A stretch of 64,000 bases of DNA from the NCBI RefSeq assembly GCF_963678635.1, contig NC_087070.1, forward strand, positions 46,543,467-46,607,466, in the 5' to 3' direction. Position 1 is the first letter of the stretch; each line of letters starts with the position of its first letter. This document shows positions 1-11,862 of the stretch, one piece after another. Under the pieces are notes generated by a model. It was not told the origin of the DNA. It saw only the letters and a program-made list of their open reading frames with translations, and ran no database searches. The DNA is from Symsagittifera roscoffensis. Lineage: Eukaryota > Xenacoelomorpha > Acoela > Convolutidae. A program made the position numbers and the translations under genes.

Positions 1-204
1 ATTGACTGTAGGGGGAACCTTAGTTTCCTGGGATCCTTTGCCTGTTGACAAGACAGGCATGCGGCTATCCATTTCTCACAAGCCTTCTTCAACCCCGGCC
101 ATTCGAATCGTTTTTGTATCCTGTTATACACTTTGTCCACGCCTTGATGTCCCATCTGATCATGTGAGCGAAAGAGCAACTCAGTCTGGTACAACTGTGG
201 TAAC
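1..204 (-). other. integrase N-terminal zinc-binding domain, cut by window edge
   Basis: A MGHQGVDKV segment with a following WPGL block and a CxxC pair matches the HHCC zinc domain of Ty3/gypsy integrases. The equivalent segment at 63870-63989 differs at several residues, so these are separate copies of one family. The catalytic core lies beyond the left edge. Confidence 0.88.
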
Positions 205-1734
205 ACTATTGAGTTGTATTTATAAAGGACCTTGTCCTCCTCCTTGCGCTTACAGGCTACGATTCCGTCCTTATTCAGGTACAACAAGTCTTTTCTCTTC
301 AGGTAAAACTGCTTCAGGATTTTGTAGCTGTCTTCTTCCAAGTCTCCCTTGTCAGGTGCTCCATTCTCGATCCATCTTTTCAGACTGCTCGTCATTCTAT
401 CATTTCGTTGAGCCCTCAGGAGATCCGACAGCCTGTACCTGGCTTTCAAATACGTCTTCACCACGTTCATTTGCCCACTCATTATCTCCGGAGCATGAGC
501 ATCGTCCATCAACTTGACACACCATATCTTTTTCAAAGGCGTCGCTTCTTGGACAGATGGTTCCAGATTGGTACGGACGACCGTACCATGTGGCAGCAAT
601 CTGGTTGGGCGTTTTGAAACTGCTATCAGTTCGAGCTCGTCTGCGGCATTGTCTACCACAGTGCCCTCTTCATCTGAGGTGTATCTGTCCCTGTCTGGAT
701 CCTGATGTATTTCCCGGTCCAGCCCACGCTGCTTCCAGTCTACCAATAAGGAGTGGATCGCAATCTCTGACATGTCGGAATTGGAAGTTGTTTCAGACGT
801 GTTGTCCCCGGACTGGGGTCCCGACTCAACACTTGAGTCGACCGATTCTCCAACATCATATTCCAAGTTGTTTGAGATGTTTCTCGACTCCCCGGACAAA
901 ACTCTGTCCATCGGTCGCCTTGAACCCGACTCCCCGGACAAAATTCTGTCCCTAGGTTGTCTAGTCAACCTCTCCCCGGACAAGTTGTCCTGCACGGGCT
1001 CAAAGGCGTTTGACTTCTCAGACAAGTCGTCCTTGACTGGATCGAAGGTGTCAGACTCCCCGGACATTGTCTCGTCCAGGGACGAACAATCTGAGCTTGG
1101 CTCGTATTCCTCTTTTGCATCCGTGAAGTGCACTCTCCTCGTGAAGCTAGATTTCGACTTGATCCTGACTTCCTCAGTAGCTTGGTTTTGATTCGATGTT
1201 CCATATTCAGTGAACGAAGTTCTCAACAATACTTCTTTCGGCATCGAGGTCACCAGCTGATTGACGATCGACCTGCAATCCCGTTCAACGCCTCGGCTGC
1301 GAATGGACACTGGCCTCTTCTCTGTTCTCTCGGTGACAGTCAACCTCTGCATGGTTTCCCTCCATTCACGATCATGCCTATCCACTTCCCTATCCAACAA
1401 GTCACGGAGTTTTCCCATGACGTCCGGCGCCACGTTCACCGTCTTATTCAATAAAGCGATGCTGTTTATACCCAGCCTGGTCAGTTCTTGCTGTACCAAG
1501 TTGGATCGGACTAGCAGATCCAACGGAACGGGTTCGCCTCTGGCTAAAAGCTTTATCTCCGCAGCCGTCTCCACTGGAAGGTCAGGGTGTCCAGGTATAG
1601 GATGTCCTGATTTGTCTAACCACCTAGTAAGTGGCAGCTCATCATAGGTTTCTTTGTCCAGAAAGGAAAACCCGTCTTTGATCTCTGATTGGTTAGCTTG
1701 CTTCTCTTCGAGGCGCTCATAAAATTCTGTCTTT
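205..1734 (-). other. unusually long linker between RNase H and integrase
   Basis: About 510 codons separate the end of the RNase H from the integrase zinc-binding start. In most gypsy elements this gap is far shorter. The segment is rich in Asp, Glu, Ser and Arg. Between 886 and 1065 it carries four copies of the DNA motif GACTCCCCGGAC or a close variant, which reads as a repeated LSGES-type peptide on the minus strand. I recognise no fold in it. It could be a flexible processed spacer or an acquired domain. Confidence 0.7.
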
Positions 1735-2115
1735 TTGCTGAGGCTATCTGCGTTCTGGTGCTTGTCACGGGTACGGTGCTCTATGATCATGTGGTATCCA
1801 TCCAAGCGCACAATCCAACGACCAATGTAGCTCTGGTCCATCGAATAGGTTTTCAGCCAGGCAAGGGCACGATTGTCCACACGCAACTTGAAGGGAGCAC
1901 TCCCCAAGTAGGCCCTGTACTTTTCCACAAACGTGATCACAGCAAACATCTCCGCTTTTGGTGCGCCGTACTTCATCTCAGTGTCACTCAGGACTTTACT
2001 TCCATAAGCTATCGGACGAAGAACCGTTCTCCCGTTCCACTCCTGCTCTTGGTGAAGTATGCCTGATATCGCAACCACTGATGCATCCGTGTCCAGCACG
2101 AACATCCCCTTCTCC
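1735..2115 (-). other. RNase H domain
   Basis: It starts with an FVLDTDAS block (first catalytic Asp) at about 2083-2110, followed by an SKVLSDTEMKYGAPKAEMFA block with the catalytic Glu. It ends near HQNADSLSK at about 1740. This is the usual gypsy RNase H directly after the RT, and it degrades the RNA strand of the RNA:DNA hybrid. Confidence 0.9.
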
Positions 2116-2289
2116 GTTGGCATGCCGAGGACCGGTGCCTCGCAAAGTTCGCGTTTGATGTTTTCAAATGAGACTTGTGCCTCATCAGTCCAGGTGAACT
2201 TTTTGCCCTTATTTCTCATCAACTTCTGCATGGGGTATATTTTGTCAGCATACCCCTTGATGAACTCGCGATAATAATTGGCGAATCCC

Positions 2290-3020
2290 AGAAAACTCAT
2301 CAACTGTGTATCTGTTTTAGGTGCCTTCCAGGTCAGCACCGCTTCAACCGCTTCGGGGTCTGGTCTCACTCCATGTTTGTCAACCAGGCGGCCCAGATAC
2401 TTTATGGAATCCTTGAGGATTTCGCACTTAGAGGGTTTGCATTTCAGACCCGCCTGCTTCATGCAAGAAAACACCTCTTCCAACCTCTCGATGTGGTCTT
2501 CCAAGGTTGGTGTCGCGATCACTACATCATCGACATAACACATGATGAGATTCCCATACTTTTTAGTAACGCTCGTGAGTGCCTGAGCCATCAGTCGCTG
2601 GAATGTGGCTGTCGCGTTGCACAATCCGAATGGCATCCTCTTCCACTGGAACAGTCCCAGCTCACAAGCGAAGCCTGTTTTCTCTCGATCTTGCTTTCTG
2701 AGCGGCACTTGCCAGAATGCTGAGCCCAAATCCAACGTCGTGAAGAACTTGGCGTCTCCCAGCTTGGATAGGCTCTCATCGATGCGGGGAATCGGATATG
2801 CGTCCTTTATAGTCACTGCGTTCAGATAACGGAAATCGCAACAAAATCTGAGTTGTCCCCCTTTCTTTTTTGCCATGACCACGCCACAAGCCCATGGGGA
2901 CTTCGACGGCTCGATCATGTCGTACTCCATTAACATCTCGATTTCCTTCCTACACGCTTCTGACTTGTTTGGGGTCATTCTTCTCGCCCCTTCCCTATGA
3001 GGTACCGAGCCCTCTTCTAT
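2290..3020 (-). other. reverse transcriptase domain
   Basis: Typical Ty3/gypsy RT blocks are visible: a FRYLNAVT-like block, an FTTLDL segment with the first catalytic Asp, a GFACELGLFQWKRMPFGL segment, YVDD at 2526-2537 with the other two catalytic Asp residues, and a C-terminal KYLGRLV segment. All lie in the frame of the upstream gag and protease. Confidence 0.95.
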
Positions 3021-3719
3021 CTCAATCTCGTGCTCTACAAAATTGCAACAACCTATGTCGGCCTTATGTTTCGAAAAAACGTCTGCGTTCCGATTTAGCA
3101 CCGCCCTGAGCGAATCTAGTTCCTTGTCGGATATTTTACCCTTCAGATGCTCTATCTCAGGTAGGACAGGCCTATTCGCTGCTAACTCTGCTTCCGTCGG
3201 TCTCTCAGGAAAGTTGGAACAACTAGACAGCCCATCATCTGTTTCCGACTTCATTGAAAACAATTTCCTAGAAGATTTCAATTCAATTACTCTTTTCATT
3301 ATACATTCTTGGTTCGCATGTAATGGACATTTAGTTACGTCAAACTTCTTCAAGTTCTCCACACTCAGAAAGTCTGTGTTCAGAGGCAAAGCGTAGCCAA
3401 GTTTCTTTCCCCTCTGTATTGTCACTGTTGTTGCTTCTGTGTTCAATAACACACTCACACACAGTCCGCTCTGAGTGAGTGAGAAGCTTCTTCCTAAAAT
3501 AGCCGAGCTTTTACTGTTTGGATTTGGTACCAGACACACCTGTCTGTCATTGCTGAGTTCATTCAAGTTCCTCATCCTAAACGTTGCTATTACGGCTTGG
3601 TTCGGTTTTAATCTAACTTTTCGATCCAGAAAAATCGGCACCTTGGCCTGATTAATTAAGATCTTATTAAGGGGTCTTTTCTCATACTTTCTTTCAGGAT
3701 CCCTGATCCTAATCAATCC

Positions 3720-4030
3720 GTCATTGAGGTCTATCGTGACGTCAAAGTTGCGAACGAAATCCCTCCCTAGGATGAACTGGTCGGATTCGTCCAAATTCTC
3801 TACTACTAGGAAGCTCATCCAAAGATGTCTCCCTCCGAGCTGCAGTGAGATGATCGGGGTTCGCCCGGTGACATAGATCGCTCCCTGATTGGCAGCTGCC
3901 AACCTGATGTTTGTCGGTATGAGATCCGACCTCTCAAAACCCATGTCGGTCCAAGTTTTGACTGGCATGACACTGACTACTGCTCCCGTGTCTAGCAGTC
4001 CCTTTACTGAAAGCTGTCTGCCTTGCACGT
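3720..4030 (-). other. retropepsin-like protease domain
   Basis: A GLLDTGA motif at about 3980-4001 marks the active site of a retroviral-type aspartic protease. A hydrophobic strand and an ILGRDF motif (about 3755-3775) follow at the distance usual for this fold. It lies between the zinc knuckles and the reverse transcriptase in the same frame, as expected for a gypsy polyprotein that is processed by its own protease. Confidence 0.9.
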
Positions 4031-4699
4031 CCAGAACGTGTGCGGCCAGATCTGCCTCGCAACCAATATGCACAGCATCTTGCTCGAGCATCGCGTTGTG
4101 TCCGATTCGTCTGACCTTCAGCTCCTCTTGACCAATGTATATCCGGCCAACCTGATCGTTCGCATCAGTTATGTGAGCTTTCGTGTAGATATTGATGCCA
4201 TCCACATTCATCAGAATCGGGTAAGGGCCATGGACATCGATATAATGTCCGTCCACTTTCATCAGCCTCGGACCTCCCGTTGTGAGCAGCGCTCGCACTG
4301 CCCTGGAGTCTAGTTTGGGATCCTTCTGTTTCAGATAGTCTGCATAGATGTCCAGGTGGACTAGTGTAATTTCGGATGGCTCGCTCAGGTTCTTGACCAC
4401 CTGGTGCCCTGCGACTGAGATGATAGACATTATTTTGGTCCCTGCCTTCGTCATGCCGAAAGTCTTGCCAGATATAACGTTCAGTTTTAGTCCCTGTTTC
4501 TTGGGCTCTTTTTCGTCTTCTGCTCTTGTCGTCTTACTCAGGACATCAAGACTTTCCCGAAGATCTGTGCTCTCCAGCTCCGACCTTACCCATTGCTCCA
4601 CTTCTTTCGTGGCTAGGTCTTGTTTGACATTCTGCAGAGCTGTCCTTGCCGCCAAGCCGTAATCCACCTTGAGTGGGCTAGACGACTCTGTTTCGAGGT

Positions 4700-7298
4700 T
4701 CGAGGCTACCCCCTCGTCAGGCCATGTCTTAACCTTTTTAGTCGTGAAAGTGCTCGGTGTCGTTTCCTTTCTCCGAGATTCAGCCTCGTTCATCAGACGT
4801 GCTCGACTGGCCTTGACACCCGAAAGCGCCTCTTCATGGCGGGGATGTTTCACGTCCGCTACTGCGTCCCAAAATTGAGTACAATCCGACTTGAAGTGTC
4901 CCTCCAAATTACAGAAGAAGCACCTCGGACCATATTTCATGATGAGCCCTCTCACATACTCTTCATGATCCTCGTCGGTCGCGTCAGCGTCCTCGAGAAA
5001 GTAGCCTATGGCCTTCATGTTCTGTTTGTATGCAGAACACGCAGAAACGTGATGGTCCATCGAACCACAATTCGCACACGACCTCCTCTTGTCCATGTCA
5101 TCGCGAGGTTTGTACCAACTGGAATTCGCACCAGTGTTTGTCCCGCTATAGTTGCCATAATTGCTGTAACGGTTTTGCGCCCTCGGTTTTATCAGTAAAT
5201 ACTCGCGTGACTTCATACGCAAGTCATCGGGCGTGGGTACCTGGTCCAGCGACAGGGTGAAATGAGTGGCCAACATCGTCTTCAACTCCTCACTCCTTAC
5301 ACCATCCATGAACTTCGAAGCGATCGCCAAGTTTCGTTCGGATATTCTCTCATCCGGGTTGCTCCTCCTCCTGAGCAATTCAAGGTCGTCCAAGAATTTA
5401 TCTATTGATTCTTCATCTCTCTGACGCCTCTTCTCGAACTTCACCATGGCCTGGTGCCCTTGTACTCCAGAGCCGAAACGATTCAGCAGGATGTCGAATA
5501 TCTTGCGAGCGCTATCCCTCTCATTGACTCTTTTCGCCATTACACAATTTAGTGCAGTACCCTCCAAGTTGCTCGTCAGCGCGCTGCACTCTTGTTTCTT
5601 GGAGAGATTCTCTTCCTCAAAGTGTAACTTCATCACCTCTATCCAAGTATCAATGCAGCCGTCTGACTCGTCTTTATATGACTTCGGCTTTTTCAGTGTT
5701 CTTCTTGACCTCTCTCCTCTCTCGGTTGACTTCGAGAGCTTGGTGATGAATGTTTCAAGAGATCTGTTCAGAGGCTCAAACATCGAGGCATACATCGTTG
5801 TGTCTTGTGAGACTGTAGTCAGATCTGGTACTGAACTGACTTGTGGCACGGTTGGCAATCTTGTCTCCGGAGTGGCATCTGCCTCCGGTGGGACTGGATT
5901 TGTCCAGCCAGGCCTCTGCGGGGCTGCCCTTGGCCGCTCCTTGTTTCTATGTTCGTAGTTCGTTCTCGAGCCTTGCTGGGCTCTGGCACTGTTGCCCGTA
6001 CCATCTCCAACATTCGCATGGCGTGAGCGCTCCCTTAAGTTGGAATGCTCCTGCCAATTATTCCCATTCAGGATCGCGTCAAGCTTCCGCATCATTAAGT
6101 CAGATTTGGCGTCCAACCTCCTTTCCAGGCCAGTCATCGTTTGGGCGTAGGTATTATCATGATCATTCAACAATCGCTCGATCTCTCTTGTCATCCTAGC
6201 CTCTCTTTCCTCTGACTCTTTGTTTGCCTGAGCCAGGCTCTCGGCCAGGCATTGATCGGTGTCACGAATCAATTGAGCCTGATCAAACCTCGCTTGCGAC
6301 TTCACGTGCGTTAGCTCATCTTTCAAATTCTCTCGACCATGGTGAGCTCTCTCGTCAACTTGATCTATCCGCTTAGTCATGTCTCGCCTCAATTCATCCA
6401 GGCCATTCATCACACCAGCGAACATATCACTTATGTCACCAGCTGCCCCCAGTGGCGGGGTTAGCCCCAGAGAAGACGAGGTCAACTGTGGCTGTAGCCT
6501 AGTACTTGATGACGCACCGCCCTTTTGCTTGTGCATTGACGTCATCAGTCTGTCAAACGTTGATGATGCTCCCATCGTTATCCCATCTGACATAGGCCTG
6601 GTCGGCGAGGCAGAAGATGCCTCCCTGCTCATGTCGTTCCTTGGGCACGGTGTGAAGTTCACATCCGGATGGGTTATCTCCGGGTAGTCATCCCTGGAAG
6701 TCAAACCTACAGTTGGTAGTGACGCCATGCGTTCGTCGTACAAGGACTTCCAACTCTTCTTGGCCTTCGAGAACGTCTGCTCTTCACCCGGACTCATACT
6801 CGACATCATCGCGTTGTTACTCTGTTTGGCCAAGGATGAGTGTGCACTTGTCAGATGTGAAGGTTCCTTTCTCCATTTATAGCTCTTAGTCTCTGATCTG
6901 GACATTCCCCTGTACAACACTTCCTCCCGAGGTTCGACCTCGGAACGCTCCGAGGTCTCCTCTGTCCTCTCGACTTCCTCTCGTTCGAGGACCCCGTCTG
7001 GCTCAAAGTCGGGTCGAATGAGCGTTCGCTCCCCTTCGTCAAAGGGATCCACCGGCGTTTCGCTCGCAGGCTCGGCCTCGGCGCTCCGCCCTTGATTGCC
7101 ATCTAGGTTTTTCTCGCTCCTTAGTCTCATTTCGATCACTGAAAGATCAGGTTGACCTTTAGTCGATTCGTCTTCAGCAAACGCGTCGGAAGCGCTGCTA
7201 AACGAGGTTTGGCTACGCCTAGTTCTAAATTTCCGCGTGCTTCCCTTGCTTAGCCTGGGAATTTTAGTAGTCGATCCTAACGAGTCCCTGCGCTGCAT
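4700..7298 (-). other. gag portion of left gypsy element
   Basis: This is the N-terminal part of the gag-pol frame. It opens with a Ser/Arg-rich basic stretch, followed by acidic and proline-poor linkers, and then a long Lys/Glu/Arg-rich helical stretch at about 6050-6400 that looks coiled-coil. A capsid-like region rich in Leu, Arg and Trp follows at about 5300-5700. Two CCHC zinc knuckles of the form CX2CX4HX4C lie at about 5030-5085 and 4885-4930 and should bind RNA in the nucleocapsid. The start at 7298 is the first Met of the open frame. The capsid assignment rests on position and composition, not on a recognised fold. Confidence 0.8.
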
Positions 7299-7735
7299 AG
7301 TTTTGTACAGAATGAAAGTATTCGTAATTTGATGGCAATGCAAACGTACCACAAACAAGATTTAGTTAAATCACTTAACGCTGCCTACTCGATTCCGTCA
7401 GTATCAAAATGTCTCTTAGATCTCTCACGACTAAATTAGTGACTCAGCTAAAGTTACACACAGGGTCTACCCAGTATTGATATAATGCTAACTCAACCCG
7501 GTTGTATAGTATAACAGTATCACTAAGTTTCCACAAGATATAATCGACACACAACACACAATCGATAATCAGATAAGAATATCCTACAGGTGACAGCGAC
7601 CTTTCGTCAGTATCAATTTATCGCCACACAATTTATCAAGTCACTGCTTCGTTAAAATTAAACAATCTTTGATAAAAAGCAGTGATGATTCAGAAATAGA
7701 TAAATAAAACTTAGTCTTAAAGAAAAAGACTTCCC
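7299..7735. other. non-coding leader upstream of gypsy gag
   Basis: AT-rich sequence immediately upstream of the gag start shows no convincing coding stretch. The short string CGTCAGTATCA occurs twice, near 7396 and 7606. By position it should hold the 5' leader and perhaps the primer-binding site and an LTR edge of the left gypsy element. I could not identify a tRNA-complementary primer-binding site with confidence. Confidence 0.5.
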
Positions 7736-8070
7736 CCAATCGGAACGATCCGAAAGAACGAAGCCCAGGACACAGTCTTCTCAAGTGGGTGTGTATTTAC
7801 CTAATACACCCACCGAGGTCTTCTTTTGGGTGTCCTGCGATTGCCCGAGCTGTCCTACTAAGTAGCTCAAGGCAACCTCTTGGTCGAAAATTCGTCAAAT
7901 CTATGAAAAAGCTCTCCCACACTCGGACTGCTCCAAGTGCACGAGAGTAGGGAACAATTCTTCTTCTCAAGTGGGTGTGTATTTGCTTAATACACCCACC
8001 GAGGTCTTCCCTTGTTTGTTCCCGGATTGCCCGAACTTTCCTATTAAGTAGCTCAAGGCAACCACTCAAC
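7736..8070. repeat. diverged ~190 bp tandem repeat with conserved hairpin
   Basis: Two imperfect copies lie at about 7736-7880 and 7910-8070. Each contains the core CTCAAGTGGGTGTGTATTT, then an AATACACCCACCGAGGTCTTC segment, and ends in AAGTAGCTCAAGGCAACC. The GTGGGTGT and ACACCCAC arms can pair around a short loop in both copies, although the flanks have diverged. The position suggests part of an LTR or promoter region of the gypsy element. No function can be shown from sequence alone. Confidence 0.75.
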
Positions 8071-8083
8071 CAAAATCACAATC

Positions 8084-8109
8084 AAAAAAAAAAAAAAAAA
8101 AAAAAAAAA
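8084..8109 (+). repeat. poly-A run of 26
   Basis: A pure run of 26 A bases directly follows the tandem repeat. It might mark an old retroposed 3' end, or be simple slippage. No target duplication is evident around it. Confidence 0.9.
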
Positions 8110-8285
8110 TCTTGTTCGGGTACTTCTAATACACCCAATATAGAATCCAAAGTTGATCACGAATTTCCGGGTCAGAATGGGTTCTTATGACCCTGATAAG
8201 CACGCCTAATATCCTAATATGATCCTAATTAAATGGATATTTTCCGTTTCCCAAATTGCCACAGAAGGTTTACTCAAGTCTCTTA

Positions 8286-11250
8286 CAAGGAGGGTCGCTA
8301 GAAGGTTTAGGACACTCTGGAGGGTTACCTCGGAGGGTACCTCAATCACTCAAGTTACTTAGGAGGGTATCTTAATCACCCAAGCTACTTCGGAGGGTCC
8401 CCCTAAATTTACTAAGGAGGGTCAATAAGATGCTTAATACGCTCCGGAGGGTCACTTCGGAGGGTACCTCCAAAATTTTCAAATTTTCTGATCTCACTTG
8501 GAAGGTTCTCCTACTAGCTTCAAAAAGCGTCGAAATAAGCTAAGGGTTCTAGGGGGAGCTGTTTCAACTTCTTAGGGTGATCTCGTGGAAATTTTCCACT
8601 AAGGAGGGTTGCTAAAGGGCTTAGCTGACTCCGGAGGGTCACTTCGGAGGGTTCCCCCAAAATCAAGAAAAAGGGTTAAATCACCGCAGTAAAGCCTCTG
8701 AAAGCGGTCTACCTGACTTAAAACTAGGTTGGCTGACACGGTCAACCTTCCCAGTTGAATAAAAAGATGTTTTGATAAAATTTTCTGCCGCTCGGAGGGT
8801 TGCCCGTTACTTGGACCCTCCGAACCAACAAATTCTAAAAAATTTTTCTTTTCCGAAATAATCAACCCAAAAACGGTTGCGATTCGGAAAAGTGGTCAAA
8901 AACGTCGACTTATGGTACCAAAATTATCCCGATCGGATAACTAGTCTTTGAGAAATCGCCAAAAACGCGTTCGTCAAAATGGCCTTTTTCACCACCTGTA
9001 TAGGATCTGAAAGACTTTTTTCGCAATTCCGGTCGAAAGTGCCTAAAAATACTTGAAATGAGCGTAGTAGCCCTGTACGGCACTGGAATAATGCAAAAAA
9101 CCGGACCAAAATTGGTTTAGAAACAAAAATTTGGCCAAAAACTATCAAATTTGGACCCTCCGATTCCTTCTTTTTCCAAACCTTAAGTCGTTAGCTCTAT
9201 CCACGGAGCTACTCGGAGGGTTGCCCGTTAATTTCTCTAGTAACCGAGCACGTTATGCTAGCACGCTCCTAACGCAAAAAATTTTATTGCTCTAACTCTA
9301 AAAACTCAAAAACTCGATCCCCAAAACAGATTGACAAAATGCAGAAAATTATCAAAATTTTGGTCGAAAAATTCTGGATTTTTCCAACTTCTACTGAGTC
9401 TTTTCTCACGCAGTTTCTTTAGTTAGGGGGATCGAACTACGTAGCTACTCCCTATATGAAAGCTTTTTGTTGTTCGGAAAAGCTCGGATATCCAAAAATT
9501 TGGGGGTCTACAGTTTGATCGAAAATCGATGATTTTCGACAAAATTGGGTGCTTTTTGGATCTAATTGAGGAGATAAGTAATATATAATAAGGATAATAA
9601 TCTATTAATAGTCGTTAATGAATAGTACTATACCCTCCTTTGCACCAAAATATCCGAATTAAGACCCTTAACTCGGAAATTTGTAATCGATGGAGGGTAC
9701 AATCGGACCGCGCCAATCGAGCCCCCCACCACTTAAGTTTTAAGGAAATAGTACCCGAACGATACTAAAATTGCTTCAACGATACCCAACAGTCGTTGCG
9801 GATGTTGTCCTTGGTGTCCCTGTTGAGTGTGGAACACGTTGATCAGCCTGCCACTCTACCCTCCGGTCACCGGCAAAATCACCATTAACGTGCTTAAACA
9901 CTCAAATTACACTCGAGGGAGGGTATCCAACCCTTCACCAAAACACACAATCTTTCTATCAGAAAGATATAAATCAATCTGAAACAACAACAAATAGGAA
10001 GGTCAGATCACATCTCGTCCGGAAATAACATATAAACTGTCACTTTTTTGGATTTTTTACTGTTTTTGGTCTTTTTTGGATTTTTTACTGTTTTTTGTAC
10101 TTTTTTGTTTTTAAATAAATTTATTTTTGGCTTTTTCTTGGTTATACGCTATTTTTGTTTGGTTTTACGCTTTCTCTTTAATTGTTTTTGGTCCCGGGAC
10201 CTCGGGATAAGCGGGTTCATGACTTCCCACCTAACCCTCCGGCCCCCGGAATTTTCGGTGTTAACTAAGTTAAAAAGCTAAATCGTACTAGACGGAGGGG
10301 TACGCACCTTCCCCCTAGTACAAAAACGGTCATTAAGGCCTCTAACTCGGGCATACGCCCGGAGCGGAGGGTACGTCGCTGAAACGCTTGCTGATCATGA
10401 TGGTTTCATGCCTTTAACAGGCCCACCCAGGAGCGCCATAAAAACGTCTATGTAACATTCGCCCAAATATCACACAGCGACGGAGCGTAGAAAAAGTACC
10501 TATCAACGACTGGCAGGCGTCAGTTACCTTAATTCTACTCGTTTTTCACCGTCTCGACCTTGCCAGTTGATTTTCTGGTCTGTCTAGGGCAAAGTAAAAA
10601 GTTACTATTTTTAGGCCATCAGTCAAACGACTTTTGATCAGCTTTCGTTTGCATGCGAACACAACCACATAGCTGAGTCTCGGATCCTCAGACTACGTGA
10701 TTGTCATTAAAAACACGGCTCGAACAACCTATTTTTATATGTTTTTGTGTGACAGTTTTATATTAAATCCATTGGAGATGGATTGACCTTTTCCTTTCTC
10801 TATCTACTCATATTCTGAAATATCAAATAATATCGGTGTTTAATTAATATCTAGGACATTCCAGCAACTGTTATAGCTAGTTTACACAGTCCCTTCACAT
10901 ATAACAGTCTCTGGGGGACCAAGCCTCCGCTCCCGTGATTTTCTTGAGATAACACTCTTATCTCCTATATTTCGTGTCCCGGGAGGGTTCCGTGGTATTT
11001 CTCTTCCCCCCACCGAAGCCTCCGTCTCCACAAATATCTGTCACTAAGGTCCTTATCGTGTGTTATTGCCACGATAAGAGGCTCCGTAATTTTCTCGTCT
11101 CGGATACAACCGTTCGTCACAAAATATGGCGTCGTTCTGATTTTTCTCTATTTTATTCAAAATGGCCGTCTTTTTTCTATTTCTCAGAAATGTTCTCCTT
11201 CAAATCGAAATTTTAAAATTAAAAATTCCAGAACATTCTGACCCTCCGTC
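8286..11250. repeat. dispersed GGAGGGT heptamer cluster
   Basis: I count about 17 exact GGAGGGT on the plus strand and about six ACCCTCC between 8286 and 11246. Most read CGGAGGGT or AGGAGGGT. The densest part, 8286-8660, has about 11 copies at irregular 15-60 bp spacing, in what look like decayed 30-40 bp units. No long coding frame is present. The region lies between the 9.7 kb block and gypsy gag, where an LTR would be expected. Confidence 0.8.
10041..10115. repeat. T-rich 28 bp tandem repeat
   Basis: The unit CTTTTTTGGATTTTTTACTG with a T-rich tail occurs twice in tandem, with a third partial start, in a strongly T-rich stretch. It is simple low-complexity sequence inside the motif-rich non-coding region. 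Confidence 0.7.
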
Positions 11251-11336
11251 GCAACACTTTTTTGTTCGTAAGGCCTTTAGTCACTTTTATTTCCGTCGCG
11301 GGAAGGTTATACTGTGTCATCCGGCGGAATGGCACA

Positions 11337-11862
11337 CTGTTGTTTGTCAGTGAATCCCCAGAAACCCGAGTGTTGCTCAAGGTACAGTGCCAGAAGTCAT
11401 TTACAGAAGTTTGCAGCAGACTTAAGTTTATCTACACCCCAAAAATCACAATCATGTAAAATTTTCACACTATCGCTAAACAGCAATCAAAATCTGCACA
11501 CACCTGCAGCATTGAATTTTCGCTTTTTAAGCTATTAATTTTTAAAAATTTTTGTCCTATTCAATCAGGAAATTGTCATGCAGCATTTTGATTTATTTAA
11601 TAGATATAACATTTTAATAACAATATCTCATTTGTTAAAATGTCTTTTTGGTGAACGCAGATTTCATCGAAGTTCACTCTCGAGCCTCTTTCCTTCCCTC
11701 TCAAGACTCAAGACTCTAGAATTTCCCATTGAGCCACCTGCTCATCTCACGTTCTTCGCCTTCGATGTACCAGACCCAGACGTGTTTGACACCGTAATCT
11801 GCTTCAACAGTGCCTCATCATCGTCAGAGCTTATCACGATCTCTTACCAGGCTTTCAGTTGT
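11337..11862. other. non-coding 3' edge of the block, copy 1
   Basis: AT-rich sequence of about 525 bp after the last coding stretch, with runs such as ATTTTTAAAAATTTTTG. Nothing coding is convincing. Its left boundary is defined only by loss of similarity with the second copy (11336/52226). Confidence 0.5.

Larger units (their letters stand above)
1..7298 (-). mobile_element. Ty3/gypsy LTR retrotransposon, gag-pol (left copy, 3' part outside window)
   Basis: This is the internal coding region of a Ty3/gypsy-type retrotransposon. Reading on the minus strand from an ATG at 7298, I find in order a coiled-coil and charged gag, two CCHC zinc knuckles, an aspartic protease with DTGA, a reverse transcriptase with YVDD, an RNase H, a long acidic linker and the start of an integrase zinc domain. 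The checked landmarks (start codon, protease, YVDD, integrase start) all share one reading frame, so the visible part looks whole as a fused gag-pol. It runs off the left edge. Its integrase start closely resembles the fragment at the right end of the window, so both belong to one family. The order protease, RT, RNase H, integrase is that of Ty3/gypsy. An open frame suggests it is the youngest element here. Confidence 0.93.

Noticed and set aside
8084-8109. Poly-A run as the end of a retroposed gene
   Set aside because: No coding sequence or target duplication lies next to it.
8286-8660. CRISPR-like array
   Set aside because: Repeats are only 7-8 bp with irregular spacing, and the context is eukaryotic.
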